Assembly (NCBI GenBank): GCA_963769665.1
Contig: CAVYMQ010000003.1
Location: forward strand, 1,550,001-1,614,000
Length of the DNA: 64,000 bases
Source: JACCTU01 sp963769665
Lineage (GTDB): Bacteria > Actinomycetota > Thermoleophilia > Gaiellales > Gaiellaceae
Direction of reading: 5' to 3'
The position numbers and the translations under genes are program-made. Below, piece by piece: positions 42,766 to 51,493 of this stretch (the stretch's first letter is position 1; every line of letters begins with the position of its first letter). The notes under the pieces are model-generated. The model ran no database searches. It was given only the letters and a program-made list of their open reading frames with translations, and was not told the origin of the DNA.

Positions 42766-43515
42766 GTGGTCGTGCGCGAGCTCGAGCTGGATCTGGACGC
42801 CTTCGAGGGGCCCTTCGACCTCCTCTTGACCCTGGTGCTCCGCGAGGAGCTGGACCTGGCCGAGGTGGACGTGGCGGGGATCATCGTCGCCTTCATCGAG
42901 CGGCTGGCCGAACGCGAGCAGCTCGATCTCGAGGTCTGCGGTGAGTTCCTCGTGCTCGTCTCGGCTCTGCTGGAGCTGAAGGCGCGCGGGCTGTTCGAGG
43001 AGGACGCCGACCTCGCCGAGCTCGAGCCCGAGGAGGCCGCCGAGGAGCTCGCCCGGCGGCTCCAGGAGTACCGCCGGATGAAGGAGGCGGCCGGGTGGCT
43101 GACCGAGCGGCTCGCCGCCGAGCGGGACCGGTTCTTCCGGCTCGGGCCGGCGCCGCTCGCGCCGAAGACGGAGCGGAAGCTCGCCCCGCAGGAGCCGGAC
43201 TCGCTCGCTGCCGTGCTGCGGGTGCTCGCCCAGGAGCCGCCGAACGTCTCGCTGGCCCACATGTCGCTTCGCTTCCCGCCGGTCGCGCAGTTCGTCGAGC
43301 GCTTTCGCGCGCTCCTGGCCCGGCGGACGCGGTTCGACTTCGAGGAGGCGGTCGACGGGCTCTCGCGGATCGAAGTCGCCGTCGCCTTCCTCGCCCTGCT
43401 GGATCTGCGACGCTCGAACGAGATCGCGATCGAGCAGGCGGCGCCGTTCGCGCCGATCAGGATTTCCCATCCCGACGTCGAAAGGAACGAATCGTGGACC
43501 GTCCGCTCCGCCTGA
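42766..43515 (+). CDS. scpA: Segregation and condensation protein A
   Basis: 249 residues from GTG 42766. Kleisin family: N-terminal FEGPFDLLLTLV, then LDLEVCGEFLVLVSALLELKAR, a charged linker and a C-terminal winged-helix part (FEEAVDGLSRIEVAVAFLALLDL). It bridges SMC heads in chromosome condensation together with ScpB, whose gene overlaps by 22 bases. No smc gene is in the window. Confidence 0.95.
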   Translation: MVVRELELDLDAFEGPFDLLLTLVLREELDLAEVDVAGIIVAFIERLAEREQLDLEVCGEFLVLVSALLELKARGLFEEDADLAELEPEEAAEELARRLQEYRRMKEAAGWLTERLAAERDRFFRLGPAPLAPKTERKLAPQEPDSLAAVLRVLAQEPPNVSLAHMSLRFPPVAQFVERFRALLARRTRFDFEEAVDGLSRIEVAVAFLALLDLRRSNEIAIEQAAPFAPIRISHPDVERNESWTVRSA

Positions 43516-44096
43516 TCACCGCCAGCCCGGTCGACCAGCTCGCCCGGACGATCGAGGCACTCCTCGTCGTGGCCTCGCAGCCGCTGACCGTCGCTGAGCT
43601 CGTGGACGCGGCCGCGGACGAGCAGGAGCGCGTGGAGACCGCGCTCGGATTGCTCCGCGAGCGCTATAGCGAAGGGCGAAGCGGGATCGTGCTCGAGCAG
43701 GTTGCGGGCGGTTGGGCCTTCCGCGCCGCACGCGAAGCGGCGGAGGCGTGCGGGCGGTTGTTCGAGCGCCCGGTGCAGCGGTCGCTGTCGCAGGCGTCGC
43801 TCGAGACGCTCGCGATCGTCGCGTACCTCGGGCCGTGCACTCGACCCGACGTGGCGCGGATCCGCGGCGTGTCGGCCGACTCGGCGGTCGCCAACCTGGT
43901 CGAACGTGGCTTGATCTCCGAGGCGGGGCGCGACGACGGCGCCGGTGGCGCGATCCGCTACCGGACGACGCCGCTCTTCGAGCGGGTCTTCGGGCTCGAG
44001 TCGCTGTCCGAGCTGCCGCGCCTGGAGGATCTCGGCGGCGACGTCGACGAGATCCGCGACCGGCTCGTGTCGGTCGCCGAGAAGCGCCCGGCCTAG
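43494..44096 (+). CDS. scpB: Segregation and condensation protein B
   Basis: 200 residues from GTG 43494, preceded by AAAGGAACG inside scpA. Tandem winged-helix protein: IEALLVVASQPLTVAELVDA, then the conserved SLSQASLETLAIVAYLGPCTRPDVARIRGV and a C-terminal FGLESLSELPRLEDL. Dimer that binds the ScpA kleisin in the SMC complex. Confidence 0.95.
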   Translation: MDRPLRLITASPVDQLARTIEALLVVASQPLTVAELVDAAADEQERVETALGLLRERYSEGRSGIVLEQVAGGWAFRAAREAAEACGRLFERPVQRSLSQASLETLAIVAYLGPCTRPDVARIRGVSADSAVANLVERGLISEAGRDDGAGGAIRYRTTPLFERVFGLESLSELPRLEDLGGDVDEIRDRLVSVAEKRPA

Positions 44097-44097
44097 C

Positions 44098-44577
44098 CTG
44101 CGCGCACTCGCGCTGCTGGGTGTCGCCTTGCTCGTCGGGGTCGGCGTGTGGCTCCTCGTGGACCGGGACGAGGCCGAGGTCGCGGAGCGGCAGGGCCTGG
44201 TGACGAACGTCGTGGACGGCGACACGCTCCGAGCGCGGATCGGTGGCTCGATCGAGCGCGTGCGGCTGATCGGGGTGGACGCGCCCGAGCGTGGTGAGTG
44301 TTACTTCACGCGCTCGACCGAGCTCCTGCGCGAGCTCGCGGAGGACAAGGTGGTGGGAGTCGAGGGCGACTCGACCCAGCGGGAACGGGACCGGTTCGGT
44401 CGGCTCCTCGCCTACGTCGTCCTTCCGGACGGGATCGATCCGGGGGAGGTGCTCCTGGAGCGCGGAGCGGCGGTCGTGTTCGAGACGAGACCGCCGTTCG
44501 CGCGGCACGACGCGTACGTCGAGGCGCAGGCCGAGGCAGCGCGAGGTGCAGCCGGCCTGCACGGCGTCTGCCGCTAG
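44098..44577 (+). CDS. Staphylococcal-nuclease-like (thermonuclease) protein
   Basis: About 159 residues. A hydrophobic N-terminal anchor (LALLGVALLVGVGVWLLV) precedes the SNase fold: VVDGDTLRARIGG, RVRLIGVDAPERGECY and RFGRLLAYVVLPDG with the catalytic Arg/Glu arrangement. It should cleave nucleic acids outside or at the membrane. The start is uncertain: no ATG or GTG precedes the anchor, so CTG 44098 (2 bases after the scpB stop) or TTG 44128 must be used, or GTG 44146 without most of the anchor. Confidence 0.85.
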   Translation: MRALALLGVALLVGVGVWLLVDRDEAEVAERQGLVTNVVDGDTLRARIGGSIERVRLIGVDAPERGECYFTRSTELLRELAEDKVVGVEGDSTQRERDRFGRLLAYVVLPDGIDPGEVLLERGAAVVFETRPPFARHDAYVEAQAEAARGAAGLHGVCR

Positions 44578-45521
44578 AGCTTCGAGACCACTTCCCGACC
44601 GAGCAGCTCGACCGTCTCGAGGTCCTCGTGGCGGATGTGCTGCAGCATCACGCGCTCGACGCCGACCTCTTCGAGCCGACCGAGCCCTTCGATCAACTGC
44701 TCGGGCGTGCCGGCGGTGCCGCGGGTGCGTGCGCGTTCCACCGCTTCCTCGGGTGACATCTCCGAGCCCCAGCGTTCCATCGAGGCGCGCGCCTTCGCGA
44801 GCAGGTCGTCTTCGTCGGTACCGAGCAGAACGCCGGTCATGATCGACATGCGGAGCGTCTTCGGGTCACGTCCTTCGCGCTCGCACGCTTCGTCGAGCGC
44901 CTTGCGTGCCGCGACGTAGTCGTCGAGCGACGAGCCGATCACGTTGTACTCGTCGGCGAAGCGCGCGGCGGGTGTCGCGGTGCCGGGCTTTGCGCGGCCG
45001 CCGACGATCAGCGGCGGGTGCGGGTCCTGCACCGGCTTCGGGAGCGACGGGCAATCGACGAGGTGGTAGTGCTTCCCCTCGAACGTGACGTGCTCCTCGG
45101 TCCAGAGCCGGTGCACGATCTCGATCTGTTCGGCGAGGTGCTCGAGTCGCTCGCGCAGCGGCGGAAACGGGAAGCCGAACGCTTCGTGCTCGAGCTCGTT
45201 CCAGCCGGCGCCCATCCCCAGCTCTACCCGGCCGCCCGAGACGTGGTCGGCGGTCGCGACGGCGTTCGTGAGCAACGACGGATGGCGGAAGGTGATCGGC
45301 GAGACGAGCGTCCCGAACCGGAGTTTGGTCGTGAGCGCGGTCAGGCCGGCGATCGTCGTCCAAGCGTCGTGCGCGGCGCGCTCGTGCGGGAACGAGAACG
45401 AGAGGTAGTGGTCGGAGCGAAAAAGCGTCTCGATCCCGGCGCGCTCACACGTCTCTGCCAGGGCGACCCACTGCTCCCAGGTGACGCCTTCCTGGCCCTC
45501 GATCATCAACGCGACCCGCAC
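44574..45521 (-). CDS. LLM-class (F420-dependent type) oxidoreductase
   Basis: 315 residues from GTG 45521, 8 bases after a TAAAGT box. Luciferase-like TIM barrel: FRSDHYLSF, TTKLRFGTLVSPITFRHP, GGRVELGMGAGWNELEHEAFG, PHPPLIVGGRAKPGT. The set is characteristic of actinobacterial F420-dependent dehydrogenase/reductase families; FMN use cannot be excluded. The substrate is unknown. It overlaps the convergent nuclease gene by 4 bases. Confidence 0.88.
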   Translation of the reverse strand: MRVALMIEGQEGVTWEQWVALAETCERAGIETLFRSDHYLSFSFPHERAAHDAWTTIAGLTALTTKLRFGTLVSPITFRHPSLLTNAVATADHVSGGRVELGMGAGWNELEHEAFGFPFPPLRERLEHLAEQIEIVHRLWTEEHVTFEGKHYHLVDCPSLPKPVQDPHPPLIVGGRAKPGTATPAARFADEYNVIGSSLDDYVAARKALDEACEREGRDPKTLRMSIMTGVLLGTDEDDLLAKARASMERWGSEMSPEEAVERARTRGTAGTPEQLIEGLGRLEEVGVERVMLQHIRHEDLETVELLGREVVSKL

Positions 45522-45529
45522 GGCCGCGG

Positions 45530-45535
45530 ACTTTA
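45530..45535 (-). promoter_or_regulatory. -10 box of the LLM oxidoreductase gene
   Basis: TAAAGT on the minus strand, 8 bases before the GTG. Its TAA is the stop codon of the upstream CAP-domain gene. No Shine-Dalgarno. Confidence 0.5.
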
Positions 45536-46162
45536 GCCCTGGTGGCCGAAGTGCGAGACCCAGATGCGGCTGTTTGCGACGCCACGGAAGCTCGGGACGT
45601 AGACGAGCGCGATTCCCTGATCCGTCCACTCGGGCTTGAAGAGGTTCGCCCTGTGCTCGGGCGAGTCCAGCCAGCCGAGCAGTGCGCCGCGCGGGCTTCC
45701 CGCCTGGACGGCGCCCCAGGCGAGGTTCTCGCCAAAACGGCTCGTGATGTCGCTGCGGAAGTAGCCCGAGTCGGCGAAGCGCTGGCGCACGTCGAACCCG
45801 CACGCGTCGTGCGCGAACTGGTTGCAGCGAACGATGTCGTCCGCCTTGAACCTCGCGGAGCTCATCAGCGCGGGGGAGATGTTCAGCGGGCCGACGCCTG
45901 CGACGCCGCGCGCGTAGTTGAGGAGGCAGAGCTCCACCTGCTCCTCGACGCGAACGCTTGCGCCGAGATCGTCGGCGCGTGGACATGCGGTCTCGGGGGC
46001 GACGTAGCGTGACCACTTGCCCGAGGACTGCAACTGTGACGGCGTCTGTGCGAGCTCCGGCCGCTCGAGCGAGAGCTTCGTGCCGAAGTACGCGCCAACG
46101 AGCAGCACCGTCGTGACGATGCCGATCGCGATCCAGAGGAGAACGGAGGAGGAGCGCTCCAC
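45533..46162 (-). CDS. CAP (SCP/PR-1) domain protein, membrane-anchored
   Basis: 209 residues, GTG start. One N-terminal membrane helix (VLLWIAIGIVTTVLLVGAYFG), a ~40-residue linker, then a CAP domain: LLNYARGVAGVGPL, FAHDACGFDVRQRF, FGENLAWG and WLDSPEHRANLF, which hold the usual His/Glu cavity residues. Bacterial CAP proteins are extracytoplasmic and of mostly unknown activity. Cysteines pair-wise placed suggest disulfides. Confidence 0.9.
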   Translation of the reverse strand: MERSSSVLLWIAIGIVTTVLLVGAYFGTKLSLERPELAQTPSQLQSSGKWSRYVAPETACPRADDLGASVRVEEQVELCLLNYARGVAGVGPLNISPALMSSARFKADDIVRCNQFAHDACGFDVRQRFADSGYFRSDITSRFGENLAWGAVQAGSPRGALLGWLDSPEHRANLFKPEWTDQGIALVYVPSFRGVANSRIWVSHFGHQG

Positions 46163-46201
46163 CTCACGGGTATCGGCGGTGCCGCAAGCCGACTTGACGC
46201 G

Positions 46202-46492
46202 CTAGAGCCTGCGGATGATCGCTTCGGCTTCCTCGCGCGTGAAGCCGCGGAGGGTCTCCGTGTGCTCGGCGCCGTGCCGCTGGAGCTTCATCAGGATCTC
46301 GGCCGCCTTGTCGTCGTCGGGGCACTCGAAGATCTCGACCACGTCGTAGCGGCCCAGCGTGACGTAGACGCCGATCAGGCTGCCGCCCGCTTCCTCGATG
46401 ATCCGCTCGCCCTCCTCGACCCGCTCACGCCAGGCCGGAAGCCCGGCCATCCCCACGGAGGTCCAGCGCATCAGTGAGATGTAGTGCGGCAT
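46202..46492 (-). CDS. GYD-domain protein
   Basis: 96 residues. MPHYISLMRWTSVG, then GVYVTLGRYDVVEIFECPDD with the name-giving G-x-YD motif. A ferredoxin-like dimeric barrel protein of unknown function, common in actinobacteria. TAAGAT lies 6 bases before the ATG (46499-46504, minus). Confidence 0.9.
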   Translation of the reverse strand: MPHYISLMRWTSVGMAGLPAWRERVEEGERIIEEAGGSLIGVYVTLGRYDVVEIFECPDDDKAAEILMKLQRHGAEHTETLRGFTREEAEAIIRRL

Positions 46493-46507
46493 GGGGCAAT
46501 CTTAAGC

Positions 46508-47461
46508 GTGGCCTTCGCACAAACCTACGAAACCCTTTGGGGCGAGCCGTCCTGGCACGCCGAGGCGCAGGCCTGGATCGAGGAGCGACTGGCCGCCGAC
46601 GGCCGGGAGATCACGGGCGAGATCGAGCAGCCTCATCTCGAGCAGTGGGCGACCGCGCTCCGCGTGCCCGCCACGGGAGGCGTCGTGTGGTTCAAGGCCT
46701 GCCTGCCCGAACTCGCGTTCGAGCGGGAGGTTCTCGCGCTCCTCGGCGCGCGGCGCCCCGACCTCGTGCCGCGGGTCGTGGCGGCCGACGTCGAGCGCTC
46801 GTGGCTCCTGCTCGACGACGCCGGCGTGCGGCTGCGCGAGCTGGACTCGTCGCCCGGCCACGTCGAACGCTGGGCGAACGCGCTCTCGCGCTATGCCGAG
46901 CTTCAGCGGGCGGCGGCGCCGGACGCCGACGCCTTCGCCGCCGCGGGGACGATCGACCGGCGGGGGCCTCTCCTCTTCGACCAGTTCGACGCGCTCCTCG
47001 ACTACGACTACGGGCTGGAGGCGGACGAGCTCGCGCGGCTTCGTGCGCTCCGCCCGAAGCTCGAGGCGGACGCGGAGCGTCTGGCCGAGCTCGGCCTACC
47101 GGACTCGATCCAGCACGACGACCTCCACGACCACAACATCTTCGTCCGGGGCGACGAGTACCGGATCATCGACTGGGGCGACTCATGCGTGGCGCATCCG
47201 TTCCACAGCCTCGCCGTGGCGCTCGCGGTCGTCGAGCAACGGCTGGGCGCCGACGCGATCGAGCTCGCCCGCGCGGCGTACGTCGACGCCTGGTCGGTCG
47301 CTGCCACCTCCGAGCAGCTGGACGCGGCATTCCGGCTCGGCTTCGTCTCGGGGACATTGAAGTGGCACGAGGTGCGCAACCTCGTGCCCGACAAGACACG
47401 CGACGGCTTCGACGACGGTCTGCCCCTGCGGCTGCGCAAGGTGCTCGAGCTGTGCGCCTGA
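46508..47461 (+). CDS. Aminoglycoside phosphotransferase-fold kinase
   Basis: 317 residues; GTG 46508 preferred over the upstream ATG because it leaves room for the divergent GYD promoter. The APH/choline-kinase fold is shown by VVWFKACLPELAFEREVLALL (ATP-binding Lys region), SWLLLDDAG, the catalytic loop IQHDDLHDHNIFV and the metal-binding IIDWGDS. A small-molecule kinase; the substrate is not predictable. Its stop lies 8 bases inside the next gene. Confidence 0.88.
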   Translation: MAFAQTYETLWGEPSWHAEAQAWIEERLAADGREITGEIEQPHLEQWATALRVPATGGVVWFKACLPELAFEREVLALLGARRPDLVPRVVAADVERSWLLLDDAGVRLRELDSSPGHVERWANALSRYAELQRAAAPDADAFAAAGTIDRRGPLLFDQFDALLDYDYGLEADELARLRALRPKLEADAERLAELGLPDSIQHDDLHDHNIFVRGDEYRIIDWGDSCVAHPFHSLAVALAVVEQRLGADAIELARAAYVDAWSVAATSEQLDAAFRLGFVSGTLKWHEVRNLVPDKTRDGFDDGLPLRLRKVLELCA

Positions 47462-48156
47462 ACGCGTTCCTCGCGCGCGCCGGCTTGGCCTCGCGTCGAA
47501 GCGCCGACGAGCTGATCAAAGCCGGCCGCGTGACGGTGAACGGCGAGCCCGGCCAGCTGAACACGTTCGTCGAGCAGACGGACCGCGTCGAGGTCGACGG
47601 CCGCGCGGTCGCACCGCAGCCGCTCGCCTACGTGCTCCTGAACAAGCCCGCGGGCGTCGTGACGACGGCGCGCGACCCGCAACGGCGGCCGACCGTCGTC
47701 GACCTCGTCAACCACGACGCGCGCGTCGTCCCGGTCGGTCGGCTCGACGCGGACACGACGGGCGTGCTCCTGCTGACGAACGACGGGCCGCTGGCGCACC
47801 GCCTCGCGCACCCTCGGTACGGCGTCGAGAAGGTCTACGAGGTCGAGATTCAGGGCGAGTCGAGCGACGAGCAACTCCGGAAGCTGCGGGAGGGCGTCGA
47901 CCTCGACGACGGCCGCACCGCACCGGCACGTGCGAAGCGGCTCGGGCCGAATCGGCTGGAGCTCGTGATTCACGAAGGGCGCAAGCACCAGGTCAAACGG
48001 ATGTGCGCCGCGGTCGGGCTGCCGGTCTTGCGACTGCACCGGCCGCGCTACGCCGACCTCGCGCTCGGCGATCTGCCCGTAGGGCAATGGCGCGAACTCA
48101 CAGATGAGGAGGTGCGGCAGCTACGTGCGGCGACCGGAGGTAGCGTCCCGGCGTGA
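47452..48156 (+). CDS. rRNA pseudouridine synthase, RsuA/RluB type
   Basis: 234 residues from GTG 47452. N-terminal S4 RNA-binding domain (RLNAFLARAGLASRRSADEL, GRVTVNGE) and catalytic domain with VLLNKPAGVVTT, the active-site Asp in PVGRLDADTTGVLLLTND, and IHEGRKHQVKRMC. It isomerises uridine in 23S or 16S rRNA; RluB (23S) is the commoner assignment for this architecture in Gram-positives. Overlaps corA by 4 bases. Confidence 0.93.
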   Translation: MRLNAFLARAGLASRRSADELIKAGRVTVNGEPGQLNTFVEQTDRVEVDGRAVAPQPLAYVLLNKPAGVVTTARDPQRRPTVVDLVNHDARVVPVGRLDADTTGVLLLTNDGPLAHRLAHPRYGVEKVYEVEIQGESSDEQLRKLREGVDLDDGRTAPARAKRLGPNRLELVIHEGRKHQVKRMCAAVGLPVLRLHRPRYADLALGDLPVGQWRELTDEEVRQLRAATGGSVPA

Positions 48157-49136
48157 TCGTCGACTCCGCCGTGTACAAGGACGGCACGCGCATTGCCGAT
48201 CCTGCGAGCTTCGCGGAACTCGCCGCCGCGGCCCGGAAGGGCATCGGAGTGGCGTGGCTCGGGCTCCACGAGCCCACGGAGGAAGAGCTGAACGATGTCG
48301 CTCGTGAGTTCGAGCTCCACGAGTTGGCAGTCGAGGACGCGGTACACGCCCACCAGCGGCCCAAGCTCGAGTGGTACGGAGAGGTCCTGTTCCTGGTCTT
48401 GCGCCCAGCTCGTTACATCGACGAGACGGAGACAGTCGAGTTCGGCGAGATCCACGTGTTCATCGGGCCGAACTTCGTGATCACGATCCGGCACGGTGAA
48501 GCGTCCGAGCTCGGCCGACTTCGACAACTGCTCGAGTCTCGGCCGGATCTGTTGCAAAAGGGCCCGATGGCCATCGTCCACGCGGTCGTGGACAGGGTCG
48601 TCGACGACTATCGACCCGTCATCGAAGGGGTGGAGAACGACGTCGATGAGATCGAGTCCGAAGTCTTCGGCGGGGCCCGCAACGTCTCGCGGCGAACGTA
48701 CGAGCTGATCCGCGAGGTGATCGAGTTCAGACGGGCCATTCACCCGCTGCCGGACATTCTCGTGCGCCTGATGCGCGACCACGACCTCGATGACGAGGAG
48801 AAGCGCTACCTACGCGACGTCCACGACCACACGATTCGAATTCAAGAACAAGTCGACGCCTTCCACGAGCTGCTTCGGAGCATCCTCAGTGTCAACCTCA
48901 CGCTCGAAACGAAAGCGTTGAGTGAGGCGGGCAACAAGCAGAACGAAGAGGTCAAGAAGATCTCCGCGTGGGCGGCGATTCTCTTCGCTCCAACCATCGT
49001 CGGGACGGTTTATGGGATGAACTTCGACCACATGCCCGAGCTCGCGTGGCGGCTCGGCTATCCCATGGCGCTCGGGTTGATGCTCCTCGTCTCGGGGAGC
49101 CTGTACGCCCTCTTCAGGCGACGCGGCTGGATCTGA
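48153..49136 (+). CDS. corA: CorA-family Mg2+/Co2+ channel
   Basis: 327 residues, GTG start. Large cytoplasmic domain (LHEPTEEELNDVAREFELHE, AVEDAVHAHQRPKLE), a long stalk helix and two C-terminal membrane helices with the selectivity motif YGMNF followed by the periplasmic loop DHMPEL. Pentameric divalent-cation channel gated by cytoplasmic Mg2+. Confidence 0.96.
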   Translation: MIVDSAVYKDGTRIADPASFAELAAAARKGIGVAWLGLHEPTEEELNDVAREFELHELAVEDAVHAHQRPKLEWYGEVLFLVLRPARYIDETETVEFGEIHVFIGPNFVITIRHGEASELGRLRQLLESRPDLLQKGPMAIVHAVVDRVVDDYRPVIEGVENDVDEIESEVFGGARNVSRRTYELIREVIEFRRAIHPLPDILVRLMRDHDLDDEEKRYLRDVHDHTIRIQEQVDAFHELLRSILSVNLTLETKALSEAGNKQNEEVKKISAWAAILFAPTIVGTVYGMNFDHMPELAWRLGYPMALGLMLLVSGSLYALFRRRGWI

Positions 49137-49139
49137 GCT

Positions 49140-50141
49140 TCACTTCGAGCGGACGAAGCCCATCCGTTCGTACATCCGATCGAGCGTCGGGTTCGCCACG
49201 CCAGCGGCCTTCTCGGCGCCCTGCTCCATCAATCGGAGCAAAGCGCCTTCGTCCGCGCGCAGCTCGTCGTAGCGCTCCCTGAACGGCGTCAGCAATGTGA
49301 CCACCGCCTCGCCCACGTCCTCCTTGAACTGACCGTAGCCCGCGCCGTCATAGCGCGACTCGACCTCGGCGATCGACGCTCCGGTCGCGACGGCCATGAT
49401 CTCGATCAGGTTCGAGACGCCCGCCTTCTCCGCCGGGTCGTGCTTGACCTCGCGCCCGGAGTCGGTCACCGCGGTCTTGAACTTCTTCCTGATCGCGTCT
49501 GGCTCGTCGACCATCCGTACGACGCCCTGAGGCGCGCCGCGCGTCGTCGACATCAGCCGGTCGGGCTCCTGGAGGTTCTTGACGCGCGCTCCTTCCTCGG
49601 GGTAGACGCCGCGCGGCACGACGAGCGTCTCGCCGAAGCGCTGGTTGAAGCGCTCCGCGATGTCGCGCGTCAACTCGACGTGCTGGCGCTGGTCGTCTCC
49701 GACCGGAACGATGTCGGTGTTGTACAGCAGGATGTCCGCCGCCATCAGGACGGGGTACGTGAAGAGGCCCGCAGAGACGAAGTCCTGCTCGTCGGCGCGC
49801 TCCTTGAACTGGGTCATGCGCCGGAGCTCACCGAAGGCCGTGACACCACCGAGCAGCCAGGCACCTTCCGTGTGCGCGGGCACGTGGCTCTGCACGAACA
49901 CGATCGAGCGGTCGGGGTCGAGCCCGGTCGCGATCAGCCACGCGAAGACGGACAGCGTCGACTCGCGCAACACCTCGGGCTCGAACGGCGTCGTGATCGA
50001 GTGCATGTCCACGACGCAGAAGACCGCCTCCTCGCCCGCTGCGGCCGCTTCCTCCTGCGTCCTGACGTACTGCCGGAACCCCCCGCTGTAGTTGCCGAGG
50101 GTCTTGTCGCCCGACGCGCGGATGCCCGAGAAGACCCTCAT
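49140..50141 (-). CDS. trpS: Tryptophanyl-tRNA synthetase
   Basis: 333 residues. Class I fold: FSGIRASGDKTLGNYSGG (the HIGH-equivalent is GNYS), VPVGDDQRQHVELTRDIAERF and AIRKKFKTAVTDSG. The KMSKS-equivalent reads RLMSTT; the first Lys is replaced by Leu, within the actinobacterial KMSTT-type variation but more divergent. The start overlaps the chorismate mutase stop by 4 bases, so the two are cotranscribed, joining chorismate use and Trp-tRNA charging. Confidence 0.95.
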   Translation of the reverse strand: MRVFSGIRASGDKTLGNYSGGFRQYVRTQEEAAAAGEEAVFCVVDMHSITTPFEPEVLRESTLSVFAWLIATGLDPDRSIVFVQSHVPAHTEGAWLLGGVTAFGELRRMTQFKERADEQDFVSAGLFTYPVLMAADILLYNTDIVPVGDDQRQHVELTRDIAERFNQRFGETLVVPRGVYPEEGARVKNLQEPDRLMSTTRGAPQGVVRMVDEPDAIRKKFKTAVTDSGREVKHDPAEKAGVSNLIEIMAVATGASIAEVESRYDGAGYGQFKEDVGEAVVTLLTPFRERYDELRADEGALLRLMEQGAEKAAGVANPTLDRMYERMGFVRSK

Positions 50142-50416
50142 CGGCCGAGCTCTCGCTTCGTCAGGTCGAGGATCTCTCGGTACAGGCCGTGCAGGCCTTC
50201 CTGCGTCAACGGCCCCCGGTTCGCGCGCGAGAGGTCGCGGAGGAGCGACTCTTCCTGCTGCGGGTCGACGAACTCGATGCCCTCCGCCTCTTTGTGCCGC
50301 TTCAACCGCGCGACGAGCTCGAGCCGCTTGTTGAGCGCGCGCACGATTGCGCGGTCGTTGTCGGAGATCTGTCCGCGCAGCTCCTGAATCAGCCGGTCCG
50401 TGTTCTCCTCGCTCAT
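50138..50416 (-). CDS. Chorismate mutase, AroQ type
   Basis: 92 residues: three-helix AroQ fold with LIQELRGQISDNDRAIVRAL (substrate Arg), NKRLELVARLKRHKEAEG (Lys/Arg of the active site) and FVDPQQEESLLRDL. Converts chorismate to prephenate for Phe/Tyr. It is divergent from aroF, and prephenate is used by tyrA two genes along on the other strand. Confidence 0.93.
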   Translation of the reverse strand: MSEENTDRLIQELRGQISDNDRAIVRALNKRLELVARLKRHKEAEGIEFVDPQQEESLLRDLSRANRGPLTQEGLHGLYREILDLTKRELGR

Positions 50417-50426
50417 CAGGCCGCTG

Positions 50427-50445
50427 AGACTACCGCCCGTAGACT
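50427..50445. promoter_or_regulatory. Divergent -10 boxes between chorismate mutase and aroF
   Basis: Minus-strand TAGTCT (50432-50427) is 10 bases before the mutase ATG; plus-strand TAGACT (50440-50445) is 6 bases before the aroF ATG. Neither start has a Shine-Dalgarno, so both transcripts are probably leaderless. The whole intergenic space is only 35 bases, so the promoters must interfere. Confidence 0.5.
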
Positions 50446-50451
50446 TGGCAA

Positions 50452-51492
50452 ATGGCCACGCAGGCGGCGCCCGAGCTGCTGATCGTCATGGGTCCGGGCG
50501 CGACGCCCGACCAGACCGAGCACGTCGTCGCCCGCCTCGCCGAGGTCGGCGTTTCGGCGCGCGTCTCGACGGGCCGCGAGGCGACCGTGATCGGCGCGAT
50601 CGGCGACCGCGACCTGCTCGCCTCGCTCCCGCTCGAGGCCTACCCAGGCGTCCACCAGGTGCTGCCGATCGTGAAGCCGTACAAGCTCGTCTCGCGCGAG
50701 CTCGCAGCCGACATGACGATGATCGACTCGCTCGGCCGGCGGCTCGGCGACTCGTATTTCGGGCTGATCGCGGGTCCATGCTCCGTCGAGACCCGCGAGC
50801 AGACGCTCGAGACCGCCCGTGTCGTCGCCGCTGCCGGCGCGACGATGCTCCGAGGCGGCGCGTTCAAGCCGCGCTCGTCGCCGTACTCCTTCCAGGGGCT
50901 CGGGCAGGCGGGGCTGGAGATCCTCGCCGAGGCCCGCGAGGTGACCGGCCTGCCGATCGTCACCGAGCTGATGGACGTGCGAGACGTCGAGGCGGTCGTG
51001 ACGTGGGCCGACGTGATCCAGATCGGCGCGCGCAACATGCAGAACTTCACGCTGCTGTCAGAGGTGGGTCGCGCCGAGAAGCCCGTGCTCCTGAAGCGCT
51101 CGCCGTCGGCTTCGATCGAAGAGCTCCTGATGGCGGCCGAGTACGTCGTGCGCGAGGGAAACGACCAGGTGATGCTCTGCGAGCGCGGGATCAAGACCTT
51201 CGAGACCTCGACGCGGTACACGCTCGACATCGCCGCGGTGCCGGTGCTCAAGAAGGAGACGCATCTCCCCGTCGTCGTCGACCCGTCGCACCCGGCCGGG
51301 CGCCGCGACCTGGTGCTGCCGCTGACGCTCGCCGCCGTCGCCGCAGGCGCGGACGGCGTGATCGTCGAGGTGCACCCCGATCCCGAGCAGGCGCTCTCGG
51401 ACGGGCCGCAACAGATCCCGACCGGCGAGTTCCCCGAGTTCGCGCGCGAGGTGTTCGCGCTCGTCGAGCTGATGGGCAAGACCGCGGGTTGA
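50452..51492 (+). CDS. aroF: 3-deoxy-7-phosphoheptulonate synthase
   Basis: 346 residues. An N-terminal ferredoxin-like regulatory domain (LLIVMGPGATPDQTEHVVAR to ~80) precedes the TIM barrel: FGLIAGPCSVET, MLRGGAFKPRSSPYSFQG, IQIGARNMQNF, LLKRSPSAS, VVVDPSHPAGRRDLV. This AroA-beta (B. subtilis/T. maritima) type catalyses PEP plus erythrose-4-phosphate to DAHP, the first shikimate step; the N-terminal domain is where Tyr/Phe or prephenate inhibition acts in relatives. Confidence 0.96.
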   Translation: MATQAAPELLIVMGPGATPDQTEHVVARLAEVGVSARVSTGREATVIGAIGDRDLLASLPLEAYPGVHQVLPIVKPYKLVSRELAADMTMIDSLGRRLGDSYFGLIAGPCSVETREQTLETARVVAAAGATMLRGGAFKPRSSPYSFQGLGQAGLEILAEAREVTGLPIVTELMDVRDVEAVVTWADVIQIGARNMQNFTLLSEVGRAEKPVLLKRSPSASIEELLMAAEYVVREGNDQVMLCERGIKTFETSTRYTLDIAAVPVLKKETHLPVVVDPSHPAGRRDLVLPLTLAAVAAGADGVIVEVHPDPEQALSDGPQQIPTGEFPEFAREVFALVELMGKTAG

Positions 51493-51493
51493 C

